A DNA stretch of 64,000 nt from Pseudomonas sp. A34-9 (lineage in GTDB: Bacteria > Pseudomonadota > Gammaproteobacteria > Pseudomonadales > Pseudomonadaceae), in the NCBI RefSeq assembly GCF_029543085.1, contig NZ_CP119967.1, positions 1,576,501 to 1,640,500 of the forward strand, in the 5' to 3' direction. The translations under genes were made by a program, and so were the position numbers. The notes beneath the pieces are model-generated. The model was not told the DNA's origin. It did not search any database and saw nothing but the letters and a program-made list of their open reading frames with translations. Positions 41,282 to 50,761 of the stretch are shown piece by piece (position 1 is the stretch's first letter; every line of letters starts with the position of its first letter).

Positions 41282-42259
41282 TCACTGGATCAGGCCGAAC
41301 TCTTTGGCCAGCACTTTGTAGTCCGCGACTTGCTTCTTCACGTAGGTGTCCAGTTCCGGGCCGGTCATGGCGAACGGGAACAATTCACGCTGATCGCGCA
41401 GCTTGGCGAATTCGTCGGAGGCCAGCAGTTTGTCGAACGAGTCTTTCCACCAGGCGTAATCTTCATCGCTGACTTTTGGCCCCAGGTAGAAGCCGCGCAC
41501 CACAGGCCAGACGATGTCGTAGCCTTGCTCGCGAGCCGTCGGGATGTCTTTCATTTCCGGCTCGTCGAGACGCTTGTCGGCAAACACCGCGAGCAGGCGC
41601 ATGTCGCCACTCTGGATGTGTGGCATGGAGTCGGAGATGTCGGTACTGCCGACCTGGATGTGACCACCGAGCAGGGCCGTGGCGATCTCGCCGCCACCTT
41701 CGAGGGCGACATAACGCAGGTCGCGCGGGTTGATCCCGGCAGCCTTGGCGATCAGTGCGGTTTGCATCCAGTCCTGGCTGCCGACGGTGCCGCCGGAACC
41801 AATGACCACCGAGCTTGGATCTTTCTTCAGCGCCTGCACGAGATCGTCGAGGGTCTTGTAGGGCGAATCGCTTTTCACCGCGATGGCGCCGTAGCTGGTG
41901 CCGACGGCTGCCAGCCAGCGCACATTGGTCTCATCGAAGCGACCGAACTTGCCCTGGGCCAGGTTCAACAGTGAACCGCTCGACCACGCGACCAGCGTGC
42001 CGGCATCGGCCGGACGTTGCGCGACCACAGCGTTATACGCCACCGCGCCGACACCGCCGGGCATGTAGGTCACACGCATCGGTTTGCTCAGCAGTTTCTG
42101 ATTGACCAGCGCGCTCTGCACCAGTTTGCAGGTCAGGTCGAAACCACCACCCGGCGATGCCGGTGCAATGCATTCCGGACGTTTCGGTTCGGCCATCAAT
42201 TGGCCGGCCACCAGCATCATGCCGGCCGCTAAAGCAACTTTACGCAGTGAAAAATTCAT
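41282..42259 (-). CDS. tctC: Tripartite tricarboxylate transporter binding protein TctC
   Basis: 325 residues with a signal peptide 'ALAAGMMLVAGQLMAEP'. The mature sequence has 'ECIAPASPGGGFDLTCKLVQ' and 'MPGGVGAVAYNAVVAQRP', the ligand-binding loops of the TTT family, and 'VGSTDISDSMPHIQSGDMR'. It captures citrate-type anions in the periplasm for TctAB. The start follows GGAGAG. An AACAAGAA motif (42275-42282) lies just upstream, suggesting Hfq/Crc repression. Confidence 0.92.
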   Translation of the reverse strand: MNFSLRKVALAAGMMLVAGQLMAEPKRPECIAPASPGGGFDLTCKLVQSALVNQKLLSKPMRVTYMPGGVGAVAYNAVVAQRPADAGTLVAWSSGSLLNLAQGKFGRFDETNVRWLAAVGTSYGAIAVKSDSPYKTLDDLVQALKKDPSSVVIGSGGTVGSQDWMQTALIAKAAGINPRDLRYVALEGGGEIATALLGGHIQVGSTDISDSMPHIQSGDMRLLAVFADKRLDEPEMKDIPTAREQGYDIVWPVVRGFYLGPKVSDEDYAWWKDSFDKLLASDEFAKLRDQRELFPFAMTGPELDTYVKKQVADYKVLAKEFGLIQ

Positions 42260-42274
42260 TGGTCTCTCCACAGT

Positions 42275-42282
42275 TTCTTGTT
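42275..42282 (-). promoter_or_regulatory. CA-motif (Hfq/Crc-type) upstream of tctC
   Basis: Minus-strand AACAAGAA fits the AANAANAA motif bound by Hfq with Crc, and it is 16 nt before the tctC start beside its GGAGAG. Catabolite repression of tricarboxylate uptake is the usual reason. Inference from motif and position. Confidence 0.45.
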
Positions 42283-42298
42283 GTAGGGGCTTTTTTGT

Positions 42299-42348
42299 GT
42301 AGGAGCTGCCGTAGGCTGCGATCTTTTGATCTTTTGATCTTTTGATCT
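42299..42348. repeat. Family B half-repeat with GATCTTTT tandem
   Basis: A single arm of the family B repeat (GTAGGAGCTGCCGTAGGCTG CGATC split) ends in 3.6 direct copies of GATCTTTT (42320-42348). The inverted partner arm seen at the other family B sites is missing. It lies between opdH and tctC. Confidence 0.75.
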
Positions 42349-42379
42349 CCCGACCACAACACCAAGGCATTTCAATCAA

Positions 42380-43672
42380 TTACCAAAGGGCAACGCTATA
42401 GCTCACCAGCAACCGCACTTCATCCGCATCGCGAGCCGAGTAATTGGAACGGTAAGTGGCATTCCTCAAACGCACGGCGACATCCTTCAAGGCGCCGCTT
42501 TGTACTACATATTTGATCTCGGTGTTGCGTTCCCACTCTTTGCCTTCTTCACCGTTCTTGAGCTTGATGTTGTCACCGCTCAAGTAGCGGCTCATGAAGC
42601 TCAGGCCAGGAATGCCGAGCCTGGCGAAGTCAAAATCGTAACGAGCCTGCCAGGAGCGTTCTCCAGCGCCGGCGAAGTCGTTGATCTGTACGAAGTTGAC
42701 CAGGTACGGGTCGCTGCCATCGACGTAAGGGAAAGCGCTGTCGCCGGACATGTGTTGATAACCGGCACTGAATTTGTGGCCGCTCAGCGCATAGCTGACC
42801 AGGCCGTTGAGCGAGCGGTTGTCGATCTCACCACCACGGGCCGCACCCTGATCATCACTGACGGCAAAACGCAGGTCAGTGGCGAACGTGCCTGGGCCCA
42901 TCGGCCGCGAGGCAACGAGGCCGAAGAAGTGCTGGTTGTAGACTTCGTCGAGTTGCGCGAAGTGGTAACTGCCGGTGATCTTGTCGGTGAACTTGTAATC
43001 CACGCCGCCAAAATCGAAGTGCTTGCCGGCAGCGGTGCCGGCAAAACGGCTGTTCTTGTTGTTGAGGGCGATGTCCTCGAAATCGGTGCTGTCGCGGTCC
43101 TTGGCTTTTTCCAGACGGCCGCCGGTGAAGGTCAGGTTCTTGATCTCTTTGGAGGTCAGCAGACCGCCTTCAAAGGTCTGCGGCAGGATGCGCCCGTCGT
43201 TGGGTTTGAGGATCGGCAGTTCGGGAATCAGGCTGCCGATTTTCAGTTCCGTGGCGGAGATTTTCACTTTGCCGGTCAGGCCGACTTTCGAGTATTCATC
43301 GGCGGCGCGCCCGTCATCGTGGGTCGGTAGCAGGCCGGTGCCGGTGCGGTCCGGACTCGAATCAAGTTTTACTCCAAGCATGCCCAACGCATCGACACCG
43401 AACCCCACGGTGCCATCGGTGTAACCCGATTGCAGATTGAGCATGAAACCCTGGGCCCATTCGTCACGCTTGGATTGCTGGGCGCTGGTGCCATCGCGAA
43501 AGTCACGGTTGAAGTACATGTTGCGGGTTTCGAACGTGGCGCTGCTGTCTTCAATGAAGTCGGCAAAGCTCAACGGCGAAAAACCGGCAAGGGCGGCGGC
43601 ACTGGCAAGGGCGGTGTGGCTGAAACGGCAAGGGCGAGCAGGCGTGGACGCCTGAAGCTGCATGGACGGCAT
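42380..43672 (-). CDS. opdH: OprD-family porin OpdH
   Basis: 430 residues with a signal peptide 'ALASAAALAGFSPLSFADF' and the OprD-family pattern: 'DSSATFETRNMYFNRDFRDG', 'WAQGFMLNLQSGYTDGTVGF', 'DEYSKVGLTGKVKISATELK' and the C-terminal beta-strand 'DADEVRLLVSYSVALW'. Its location with tctCBA matches the tricarboxylate (cis-aconitate) porin OpdH, as in P. aeruginosa PA0755. The start 43672 has GGAG 9 nt before it. It is divergent from tctD. Confidence 0.9.
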   Translation of the reverse strand: MPSMQLQASTPARPCRFSHTALASAAALAGFSPLSFADFIEDSSATFETRNMYFNRDFRDGTSAQQSKRDEWAQGFMLNLQSGYTDGTVGFGVDALGMLGVKLDSSPDRTGTGLLPTHDDGRAADEYSKVGLTGKVKISATELKIGSLIPELPILKPNDGRILPQTFEGGLLTSKEIKNLTFTGGRLEKAKDRDSTDFEDIALNNKNSRFAGTAAGKHFDFGGVDYKFTDKITGSYHFAQLDEVYNQHFFGLVASRPMGPGTFATDLRFAVSDDQGAARGGEIDNRSLNGLVSYALSGHKFSAGYQHMSGDSAFPYVDGSDPYLVNFVQINDFAGAGERSWQARYDFDFARLGIPGLSFMSRYLSGDNIKLKNGEEGKEWERNTEIKYVVQSGALKDVAVRLRNATYRSNYSARDADEVRLLVSYSVALW

Positions 43673-43687
43673 GCGGGTGTACTCCGT

Positions 43688-43701
43688 TTATTGTTCTTAT
43701 T
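43688..43701 (-). promoter_or_regulatory. CA-motif (Hfq/Crc-type) upstream of opdH
   Basis: Minus-strand AATAAGAACAATAA contains overlapping AANAANAA matches and directly abuts the GGAG of opdH. With the similar motif before tctC it suggests coordinated Crc control of uptake. Confidence 0.45.
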
Positions 43702-43908
43702 GGTCGAAAACGCTTCGAGGCGTTTTTCGTTGCGCTGTGTGGCATCAGCGACGGCAGTCGGAACTGTCCGTGGGCCGACTCTAACCAGCTAACCTTTCGC
43801 TAACCTTTCAGCAGACTTTCAAGGTTTTCGGGCTTCACAGCGGCGGTTGCGGCTGTAAACTCCGCGGCAAAGCGTGGCGTCGGCCATCCCTGAACGAGGT
43901 AAAAATCC

Positions 43909-44580
43909 ATGCGTGTCCTGCTCGTCGAAGACCATCTGCAACTGGCCGAAAGTGTCGCTCAGGCGCTCAAGAGCACCGGTCTGACCGTGGATGTGTTGCA
44001 CGATGGCGTGGCCGCCGACCTGGCGCTGGGCAGTGAGGAATACGCCGTGGCGATCCTCGATGTCGGCCTGCCGCGCATGGACGGTTTCGAGGTGTTGGCG
44101 CGTTTGCGTGCACGCGGCAAGAATCTGCCGGTGCTGATGCTGACGGCGCGCAGTGATGTGAAGGATCGCGTCCATGGCCTCAATCTGGGTGCTGATGATT
44201 ACCTCGCCAAACCGTTCGAACTGACTGAACTGGAAGCGCGGGTCAAAGCATTGCTGCGCCGCAGCGTGCTGGGCGGCGAGCGTCAGCAGCGCTGCGGCGT
44301 ACTCGCCTATGACCTCGACACCCGGCGCTTCACCCTCGGTGAAGAATTGCTGACGTTGACCTCTCGCGAACAAGCCGTGCTGGAAGCACTGATCGCCCGG
44401 CCGGGGCGGGTGATGAGCAAGGAGCAACTGGCCGCTCAGGTGTTCGGCCTCGATGAAGAAGCCAGCCCCGACGCCATCGAAATTTACGTGCATCGCTTGC
44501 GCAAGAAACTCGACGGGCAACCGGTGGCGATCGTGACGTTCCGTGGCCTTGGATATCTTCTGGAAAGCCGCGATGCATAA
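43909..44580 (+). CDS. tctD: Two-component response regulator TctD
   Basis: 223 residues, OmpR family. The receiver has acidic D8-type 'VEDHLQ', phosphorylated Asp in 'VAILDVGLPRMDGFE' (about residue 51), Thr in 'LMLTAR' and Lys in 'YLAKPFE'. The C-terminal winged helix shows 'LTLTSREQAVLEALIARPGR' and 'IEIYVHRLRKKLDGQ'. It is expected to activate the divergent opdH-tctCBA genes upon tricarboxylate sensing by TctE. The stop overlaps the tctE start by 8 nt. Confidence 0.93.
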   Translation: MRVLLVEDHLQLAESVAQALKSTGLTVDVLHDGVAADLALGSEEYAVAILDVGLPRMDGFEVLARLRARGKNLPVLMLTARSDVKDRVHGLNLGADDYLAKPFELTELEARVKALLRRSVLGGERQQRCGVLAYDLDTRRFTLGEELLTLTSREQAVLEALIARPGRVMSKEQLAAQVFGLDEEASPDAIEIYVHRLRKKLDGQPVAIVTFRGLGYLLESRDA

Positions 44581-45958
44581 GCCCAGCAGCCTGCGCTGGC
44601 GGTTGCTGTGGAACCTCGCGCTGTTGCTGGTGGTGTTGATGCTCGCCAGTGGCTTGAGCGCTTACTGGAACGGTCGCGAAGCCGCCGACACGGCATACGA
44701 TCGCACGTTGCTGGCCTCGGCGCGGACCATCGCGGCGGGTCTGTCGCAACGTGACGGCACACTGAGCGCCGATGTGCCTTACGTGGCACTCGATACTTTC
44801 GCTTATGACAGCGCCGGGCGGATTTACTATCAGGTCAACGACATCCATCAAAAGCTGATTTCCGGCTACGAAAACCTCCCCGGCCCGCCACCGGGAACGC
44901 CGCGCACTGACAGTTATCCCGCGTTGGCGCGCTTCTACAACGCCACCTACAAAGGGCAAAACGTGCGCGTGGTCAGCCTGCTCAAGGCGGTGACCGAGCC
45001 AAACATGAACGGCATGGCGGAAATCCGCGTGGCCGAAACCGATGAAGCACGGGTGAGCATGGCGCGCAGTCTGGCGGCCGATACCTTGCTGCGATTGGGC
45101 ATGCTGGCAATTGGCGCGTTGTTGCTGGTCTGGTTTGCGGTCAGCGCGGCATTGCGCCCATTGGAGCGTTTGCGCACAGCGGTGGAAGAACGTCAGCCCG
45201 ATGACTTGCGGCCGCTGCCGTTGGTTGAAGTGCAGCATGAACTGTGGCCGTTGGTGCGCGGGCTCAATCATTTCACCGAGCGCTTGCGTGGTCAGTTTGA
45301 ACGGCAGGCGCAGTTCATCGCCGATGCGGCCCATGAACTGCGTACACCCTTGGCGGCGCTGAAGGCGCGGCTTGAATTGGGCCTGCGCTCGAACGAACCC
45401 GAGACCTGGCGCACGACATTGGAATCCTCAGCGCAAAGCACTGATCGCTTGACCCATCTGGCCAATCAGTTGCTGTCGCTGGCGCGCGTCGAAAACGGTG
45501 CCCGGGCGATTGCCGAGGGCGGCGCACAGTTGCTCGATCTGAGTCAGTTGGCCCGGGAGCTGGGGATGGCCATGGCGCCACTGGCACACAAACGCGGGGT
45601 CGCACTGGCGCTGGAGGCGGACGAGCCGGTGTGGTTGCGCGGTGAGCCGACGTTGCTGAATGAGTTGCTGAGCAATCTGGTGGACAACGCACTGGCGCAC
45701 ACGCCACCGGGCGGCAACGTCATTTTGCGCGTCACCGCACCGGCAATACTTGAGGTGGAAGATGACGGCCCGGGCATCCCGCTGGAGGAACGTGATCGGG
45801 TGTTCGAGCGCTTCTATCGGCGCAATCAGCAGGTGGCGGGTTCTGGGCTGGGCTTGGCGATTGTTGGCGAGATCTGCCGGGCGCATCTGGCCCAGATCAG
45901 TTTGCATGACGGTGAGCAGGCGGGGTTGAAGGTGCGGGTCAGTTTTATTGCCGGATGA
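44573..45958 (+). CDS. tctE: Sensor histidine kinase TctE
   Basis: 461 residues. Two membrane helices (about 12-32 and 172-193) frame a periplasmic sensor of the type often found in TctE, with 'ALDTFAYDSAGRIYYQVND'. The H-box is 'IADAAHELRTPLAALKARLE', the N-box 'LLSNLVDNALAHTPPGGNVI', G1 'DDGPGIP' and G2 'GSGLGLAIVGEI'. Start 44573 overlaps tctD, so the pair is co-translated. Confidence 0.93.
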   Translation: MHKPSSLRWRLLWNLALLLVVLMLASGLSAYWNGREAADTAYDRTLLASARTIAAGLSQRDGTLSADVPYVALDTFAYDSAGRIYYQVNDIHQKLISGYENLPGPPPGTPRTDSYPALARFYNATYKGQNVRVVSLLKAVTEPNMNGMAEIRVAETDEARVSMARSLAADTLLRLGMLAIGALLLVWFAVSAALRPLERLRTAVEERQPDDLRPLPLVEVQHELWPLVRGLNHFTERLRGQFERQAQFIADAAHELRTPLAALKARLELGLRSNEPETWRTTLESSAQSTDRLTHLANQLLSLARVENGARAIAEGGAQLLDLSQLARELGMAMAPLAHKRGVALALEADEPVWLRGEPTLLNELLSNLVDNALAHTPPGGNVILRVTAPAILEVEDDGPGIPLEERDRVFERFYRRNQQVAGSGLGLAIVGEICRAHLAQISLHDGEQAGLKVRVSFIAG

Positions 45959-45978
45959 TTGTGGTGGCTTTGCTGGCC

Positions 45979-46044
45979 CCTTCGCGAGCAAGCTCGCTCC
46001 CACTTTGGAATGTATTCTCCTGTGGGAGCGAGCTTGCTCGCGAA
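45979..46044. repeat. REP doublet (family A)
   Basis: 'CTTCGCGAGCAAGCTCGCTC' and its inverted copy about 20 bp apart, between the convergent tctE and HDOD genes. Confidence 0.9.
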
Positions 46045-46064
46045 GCGCGCGCCGCAGTCTCGGA

Positions 46065-46886
46065 TCAGTAAAACATCGTCCGCGATTCTTCCAGATCTTC
46101 ACACAGCGCTTTGTTCTCCGGATCAATCCCGAGCTTTCTGAACGCCGGCACAGTCAGCGGATCGATCCGCGCAAACGGGTGATCAGTGTTCTTGTGGCAA
46201 TACAGACTGGCCACTTGCACCAGATCGACGTAATCAATGGCCGTCGAATCGCGCTTGAAATCCTGATAGCGCCCCGGCAACTCCACCAGACGTTCCGGAA
46301 ACTCCCAGACCCGCAGGAGCTTGTCGCCCAGCAACGGATGAATGCGATCGATCACATGGTTGAGGCTGACCGGGTCCGACAGCAGTTCGTAGTGGTCTTC
46401 GGCGTAGGTCAGAATCGGCAGCACCCCGATCTGATGCACCAGTCCGCCGAGCGCCGCCTGATCGGGCTTGAGTTGTGTGTAGCGGCGGCACAGCGCATAA
46501 CTGACCCCGGCAATTTCCAGGCTCTTGCGCCAGACTTCGCGCATCTTCTGCTCGACCACTTCGGAGCGGGCGTGGAAGATCTGCTCCATCACCAGGCCGA
46601 TCGCCAGGTTGCTGCTGTAGTTGATGCCCAGCCGGGTGATGGCTGTGTGCAGGTCGGTGACTTCCTGTGCGGCGCGCAGCAGCGGGCTGTTGACCACTTT
46701 GATCAGGCGCGCCGACAGCGCTGTGTCCCGGCCGATCACTTTGCTCAGGTCGCTGACGCTGATTTCCGGGTCTTCAGCGGCCTTGCGAATCTGCAGGGCC
46801 ACTTCCGGCAACGTGGGCAGAACCAGGTCATCGTTATCGATGGCCTCAACCAAATCCTGTTGGACCTTTTCCGCCAGTTCGCTCAT
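46065..46886 (-). CDS. HDOD-domain protein
   Basis: 273 residues. The HDOD fold runs from about residue 18 to 215: 'LVLPTLPEVALQIRKAAEDP', 'DLSKVIGRDTALSARLIKVV', 'NSPLLRAAQEVTDLHTAITR' and 'HQIGVLPILTYAE'. Metal-dependent HD phosphohydrolase residues are absent, as usual for HDOD, so it is probably a signalling or scaffolding protein. It follows ygfZ on the same strand, 35 bp downstream of the ygfZ stop. Confidence 0.85.
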   Translation of the reverse strand: MSELAEKVQQDLVEAIDNDDLVLPTLPEVALQIRKAAEDPEISVSDLSKVIGRDTALSARLIKVVNSPLLRAAQEVTDLHTAITRLGINYSSNLAIGLVMEQIFHARSEVVEQKMREVWRKSLEIAGVSYALCRRYTQLKPDQAALGGLVHQIGVLPILTYAEDHYELLSDPVSLNHVIDRIHPLLGDKLLRVWEFPERLVELPGRYQDFKRDSTAIDYVDLVQVASLYCHKNTDHPFARIDPLTVPAFRKLGIDPENKALCEDLEESRTMFY

Positions 46887-46921
46887 TTAAACTCTCTAGG
46901 GTGTTGCAACAAATGCTGCGA

Positions 46922-47863
46922 TCAGCGCTGGATTTCGCGGTCGCGATCCAGTTCGTAAGGCAGGTCGAGCAAGTGCAGCGCCGGGCCTTCGAGGGCACCC
47001 ACGTGCAAATCGCCCGCTTCGGCAGCTTCGGCCTGTAACACCGCCAGGAGTTCAATGTTTTGCCCGGCATGGGCGGCCAGTACCACTTCGCCGACAGAGC
47101 TGTTGTGGCTAGGTGCGAACAACGGCGTGCCCGGCGCCGGCAACTCGGCAGCGTCCAGGCTCAGGCGGTACAGACGACGCTTGAGTTTGCCCAGGTACTG
47201 CATGCGCGCGACGATTTCCTGGCCGGTGTAGCAGCCTTTCTTGAAACTCACGCCGCCAACGGCTTGCAGGTTGAGCATCTGCGGGATGAACAGCTCGCGG
47301 GTGCTTGGCATGACCTGACCGATACCGGCACGGATCTGGCCCAGTAGCCATTGATTCAGCTCGGCTTCAGGCAGGGTTGCGGACAATTTGGCTTTTATCG
47401 CGTCAGCCTGATCGGCGGGTGCCCAGAGTTCGGCGCGATCGGGCGAGACGCGAATCGCGATCAGGCCTTCGTTACGCACGACGCTATCGGTTTCCGTTGG
47501 CAAATCGAGGCCCAGGCTGGTCAAGGCGTTGTCGCCATGGGCCAGGCCGAAGCGCACCCAGGCGGCGCTTTCATCGGTCAGTTTCGATTTGGAGAACACC
47601 GCGTACTTTTTCAGGTCCGCCAGTTGCGGCTCCAGCAACTCGCTGGCCATTGCCAGGACCACGCCGTCACCTTCGAGCAGAATGCGGAAGCTCGATTGCA
47701 TCCGGCCTTTCTGCGTGCAGCGGGCGCCCAGGCTGGCGCGGCTGTCGCTCAGGTAATTGAGGTTGCAGGTCAACTGGCCTTGCAGGAATTTTCCGGCATC
47801 CGCGCCGCGTACCGCGAGAACGCCTTCATGAGACAGGGTGCAGAAAAAAGCAGAATCGGCCAT
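46922..47863 (-). CDS. ygfZ: Folate-dependent Fe-S cluster protein YgfZ
   Basis: 313 residues. The signature 'SFKKGCYTGQEIVARMQYLG' (K-G-C-Y-T-G-Q-E) is diagnostic of YgfZ/IBA57, which uses folate to support Fe-S cluster assembly or repair in enzymes such as MiaB. The N-terminus 'AFFCTLSHEGVLAVRGADAG' followed by 'FLQGQLTCNLNYL' is the GcvT-like fold. It is divergent from sdhE, with 150 bp between them. Confidence 0.93.
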   Translation of the reverse strand: MADSAFFCTLSHEGVLAVRGADAGKFLQGQLTCNLNYLSDSRASLGARCTQKGRMQSSFRILLEGDGVVLAMASELLEPQLADLKKYAVFSKSKLTDESAAWVRFGLAHGDNALTSLGLDLPTETDSVVRNEGLIAIRVSPDRAELWAPADQADAIKAKLSATLPEAELNQWLLGQIRAGIGQVMPSTRELFIPQMLNLQAVGGVSFKKGCYTGQEIVARMQYLGKLKRRLYRLSLDAAELPAPGTPLFAPSHNSSVGEVVLAAHAGQNIELLAVLQAEAAEAGDLHVGALEGPALHLLDLPYELDRDREIQR

Positions 47864-48013
47864 GGGTCATCGCAGGGTAAATAGACTGGGGCACATCATA
47901 AGGGCGCGTTGTTGAAATGGGTAGTTGATAAAGGATCGGTGGTCCCCGACCAAAGCCGACTGTGCGACCTGTCTCGGGGCTGTATACTTGCCGCCAAATT
48001 TGAGGAGGGCTCC

Positions 48014-48268
48014 ATGGTCGAACAAGTTGAACTGAATCGCCTCTTTTGGCACAGCCGTCGCGGCATGCTTGAGCTTGACGTGTTGCTGGTGCCATTCGTG
48101 CAGGAGGTTTACGCGACGTTGAACCAGGTGGATCGCGATCTGTATGTGCGTCTGCTGACGTGCGAGGATCAGGACATGTTCGGCTGGTTCATGGAGCGCA
48201 GCGAATCTGAAGACCCGGAACTGCAGCGCATGGTTCGCATGATCCTGGATCGTGTCCAGCCCAAGTAA
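48014..48268 (+). CDS. sdhE: FAD assembly factor SdhE
   Basis: 84 residues. '[20 protein letters not shown]' carries the RGMxELD motif that contacts the flavoprotein, and '[20 protein letters not shown]' follows. SdhE promotes covalent FAD attachment to succinate dehydrogenase (SdhA) and related flavoproteins. Start 48014 is set by the family N-terminus and GAGGAGGGC just before it. ygfX overlaps its 3' end by 17 bp. Confidence 0.95.
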   Translation: MVEQVELNRLFWHSRRGMLELDVLLVPFVQEVYATLNQVDRDLYVRLLTCEDQDMFGWFMERSESEDPELQRMVRMILDRVQPK

Positions 48269-48704
48269 CACCTTCGAATGCCGCTGGCATGCCTCACGGC
48301 AGTTGCTGGCGGCGTATCTGTTGGCCCAGGCGTTCGCACTGGCTTCGTTGTTTCTGCTTTCTATTCCACTCTGGGCCAGTCTGCTCGGGGCTTTTGGCTG
48401 TCTGCTTCACGGATTATGGGTGTTGCCTCGACAGGTTCTGCTGAGTCATCCCAAGGCCTTTAGTGGATTACGCCGGGACGCCGATGGTTGGCAGTTGTGG
48501 AATCAGGCTGATGGCTGGCAATCGGTGCAACTGCGCCCGGACAGTCTCGCGTTACCGCTGATTGTGGTGCTGAGGTTCAGGTTGCGAGGGGAGCGGTGGG
48601 TCAGGTCGATCTGTGTACCGCGCGACTCGCAGACAGCCGATTTACATCGGCGCCTGCGAGTACGGCTCAAGTTCAGCCGACGTAGGTGGGCGGCACCAGA
48701 ATAG
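48252..48704 (+). CDS. ygfX: YgfX-family membrane protein
   Basis: 150 residues starting at GTG 48252, inside the sdhE end. Two hydrophobic helices (about 17-56, '[20 protein letters not shown]' and '[19 protein letters not shown]') are followed by a basic C-terminal domain with '[20 protein letters not shown]'. It is the usual partner of sdhE. In E. coli YgfX/CptA is discussed as a toxin-like inhibitor of cell division; its role here is unknown. Its last 32 bp overlap the end of convergent nadB. Confidence 0.85.
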   Translation: MSSPSNTFECRWHASRQLLAAYLLAQAFALASLFLLSIPLWASLLGAFGCLLHGLWVLPRQVLLSHPKAFSGLRRDADGWQLWNQADGWQSVQLRPDSLALPLIVVLRFRLRGERWVRSICVPRDSQTADLHRRLRVRLKFSRRRWAAPE

Positions 48705-50289
48705 TGTCGAGCGCCTCGGGCAGCATGTCGGGGTAGTCGAGCGTGTAGTGCAGGCCGCGACTTTCCTTGCGTTCCATGGCTGAGCAGATCATCAGTTCGG
48801 CCACTTGCGCCAGGTTGCGCAACTCGATCAGGTCACGGCTGACTTTATAGTTGCTGTAAAACTCGTCGATCTCGTCCAGCAGCAAGCGCACACGGTGCTG
48901 CGCTCGTTGCAGGCGCTTGTTGGTGCGCACGATACCGACGTAGTCCCACATGAACCGCCGCAGCTCATCCCAGTTGTGCGCGATGATCACATCCTCGTCC
49001 GAGTCGGTCACCTGACTGGCATCCCAGACGGGCAGGGCGCTTGGCGCGGCGACATCGTCCAGTTGCGCGAGGATGTCCGCCGCTGCCGAGCGCGCATAGA
49101 CGAAGCATTCCAGCAGCGAGTTGCTGGCCATGCGGTTGGCGCCGTGCAGGCCGGTGAAGCTGGTTTCGCCGATGGCATACAGCCCCGGCACATCGGTGCG
49201 ACCGTTCTGATCAACCATCACGCCGCCACAGGTGTAATGCGCGGCCGGTACGACCGGGATCGGTTGCCGGGTGATGTCGATGCCGAAACCGAGGCAGCGC
49301 TCATAAACAGTGGGGAAGTGCGTTTTGATGAAATCTTCGGGCTTGTGGCTGATGTCGAGGTAGACGCAGTCAACGCCCAGGCGCTTCATTTCATGGTCGA
49401 TGGCGCGGGCGACGATGTCGCGCGGGGCCAGTTCGGCGCGCTTGTCGAAGCGATACATGAAGCGCTCGCCATTGGGCAACTTCAGATGTGCGCCTTCGCC
49501 GCGCAGGGCTTCGGTGATCAGAAAACTCTTGGCCTGTGGGTGATACAGGCAGGTCGGGTGAAACTGGTTGAATTCCAGGTTCGCCACCCGGCAGCCCGAT
49601 CGCCAGGCCATGGCAATGCCATCACCGCAGGCGCCGTCGGGGTTGCTCGTATAAAGGTAGACCTTGGCGGCGCCGCCCGAGGCCAGAATCACGAAGCGTG
49701 CGCCGTAGGTGTCGACTTCGCCGGTTTTACGGTTGAGTACGTAAGCGCCGAGGCAGCGCTCGCCGTCCATGCCCAAACGTCGTTCGGTGATCAGATCAAT
49801 GGCAACCCGCTGTTCCAGCAGTTCGATGTTCGAACGCTCTTTGGCTTGAGCCAGCAAGGTTTTGAAGATTGCCGCACCCGTAGCATCGGCCGCATGGATG
49901 ATGCGTCGGTGGCTGTGTCCGCCTTCACGGGTCAGATGGAACTCGAATCCGCCATCCTCCGTGCCGGACTGATCGTCGCGGGTGAAGGGCACGCCTTGGT
50001 CGATCAGCCACTGGATGGCTTCGCGGCTGTGCTCGACGGTGAAACGCACGGCGTCTTCATGGCACAGACCACCGCCGGCGTTCAGGGTGTCATCAACATG
50101 GGATTCGACAGTGTCGGTGTCGTCGAGTACGGCGGCGACGCCACCCTGAGCCCAGAACGTCGAACCGTTGGCCAGATCGCCCTTACTCAATACAGCAATG
50201 CGCAAATGACCCGGCAGGGTCAGCGCGAGACTCAAACCGGCAGCACCGCTGCCTATGACCAGAACATCATGTTGGAATTGTTGGCTCAT
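48673..50289 (-). CDS. nadB: L-aspartate oxidase
   Basis: 538 residues. FAD-binding '[20 protein letters not shown]', '[20 protein letters not shown]', '[20 protein letters not shown]' and '[20 protein letters not shown]' are all typical of NadB. It oxidises aspartate to iminoaspartate, the first step of NAD synthesis. The start at 50289 begins the family N-terminus [11 protein letters not shown]; the frame upstream has no similarity. It is convergent with sdhE-ygfX and overlaps ygfX by 32 bp. Confidence 0.95.
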   Translation of the reverse strand: MSQQFQHDVLVIGSGAAGLSLALTLPGHLRIAVLSKGDLANGSTFWAQGGVAAVLDDTDTVESHVDDTLNAGGGLCHEDAVRFTVEHSREAIQWLIDQGVPFTRDDQSGTEDGGFEFHLTREGGHSHRRIIHAADATGAAIFKTLLAQAKERSNIELLEQRVAIDLITERRLGMDGERCLGAYVLNRKTGEVDTYGARFVILASGGAAKVYLYTSNPDGACGDGIAMAWRSGCRVANLEFNQFHPTCLYHPQAKSFLITEALRGEGAHLKLPNGERFMYRFDKRAELAPRDIVARAIDHEMKRLGVDCVYLDISHKPEDFIKTHFPTVYERCLGFGIDITRQPIPVVPAAHYTCGGVMVDQNGRTDVPGLYAIGETSFTGLHGANRMASNSLLECFVYARSAAADILAQLDDVAAPSALPVWDASQVTDSDEDVIIAHNWDELRRFMWDYVGIVRTNKRLQRAQHRVRLLLDEIDEFYSNYKVSRDLIELRNLAQVAELMICSAMERKESRGLHYTLDYPDMLPEALDTILVPPTYVG

Positions 50290-50567
50290 TACAGGATTCC
50301 GCTCAAAGCGACCCGGGTCGGGGGTGGCGCAAGACAGCTGGATCGGCGAGTCAAGACAGCCACACAGCCCACTAGTATATAGAGGGGTGGGGCGGCACAA
50401 TAGCCGGGCCGATATGGCATTGTGAAACTACTGTGACGGGAAAATCCGGGTGCTTCGTCGGAAGTTTTTTTCACCCGATTGGGGAAAAGGCGACTGTATC
50501 GCTGCTGAAACAGGAATTTTCTGTCCAGAGTTGCCCAATGTCGGGTGGGCACGGCTATAAATAATTG

Positions 50568-50594
50568 GAACTTTTGCCAAAGGCCCAAGATCAA
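50568..50594 (+). promoter_or_regulatory. Possible distal AlgU promoter
   Basis: GAACTT (50568-50573), a 17-bp spacer and TCAA. It fits the loose sigma-E/AlgU pattern less well than the proximal copy at 50762. A second AlgU-dependent start for algU is plausible. Confidence 0.35.
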
Positions 50595-50761
50595 TAGTCG
50601 GTGCCAGAAACAAGGGACGTGTCGGCTTCAGTGCAGAATCTGCGGTTGGATTCCTGCCCGGCGAAACCGATAACAAGATTATTCGCGCAGCCGGTTTATC
50701 CCGCGCTGCGTTTTTCGTGCGTGCCAAATCAGAGCCCGCAGGAAACTTGCCTTGAGGGGGA

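Noticed and set aside
42320..42348. GATCTTTT copies as a CRISPR-like array
   Set aside because: The unit is 8 bp, directly adjacent, with no spacers. It is a simple tandem repeat.
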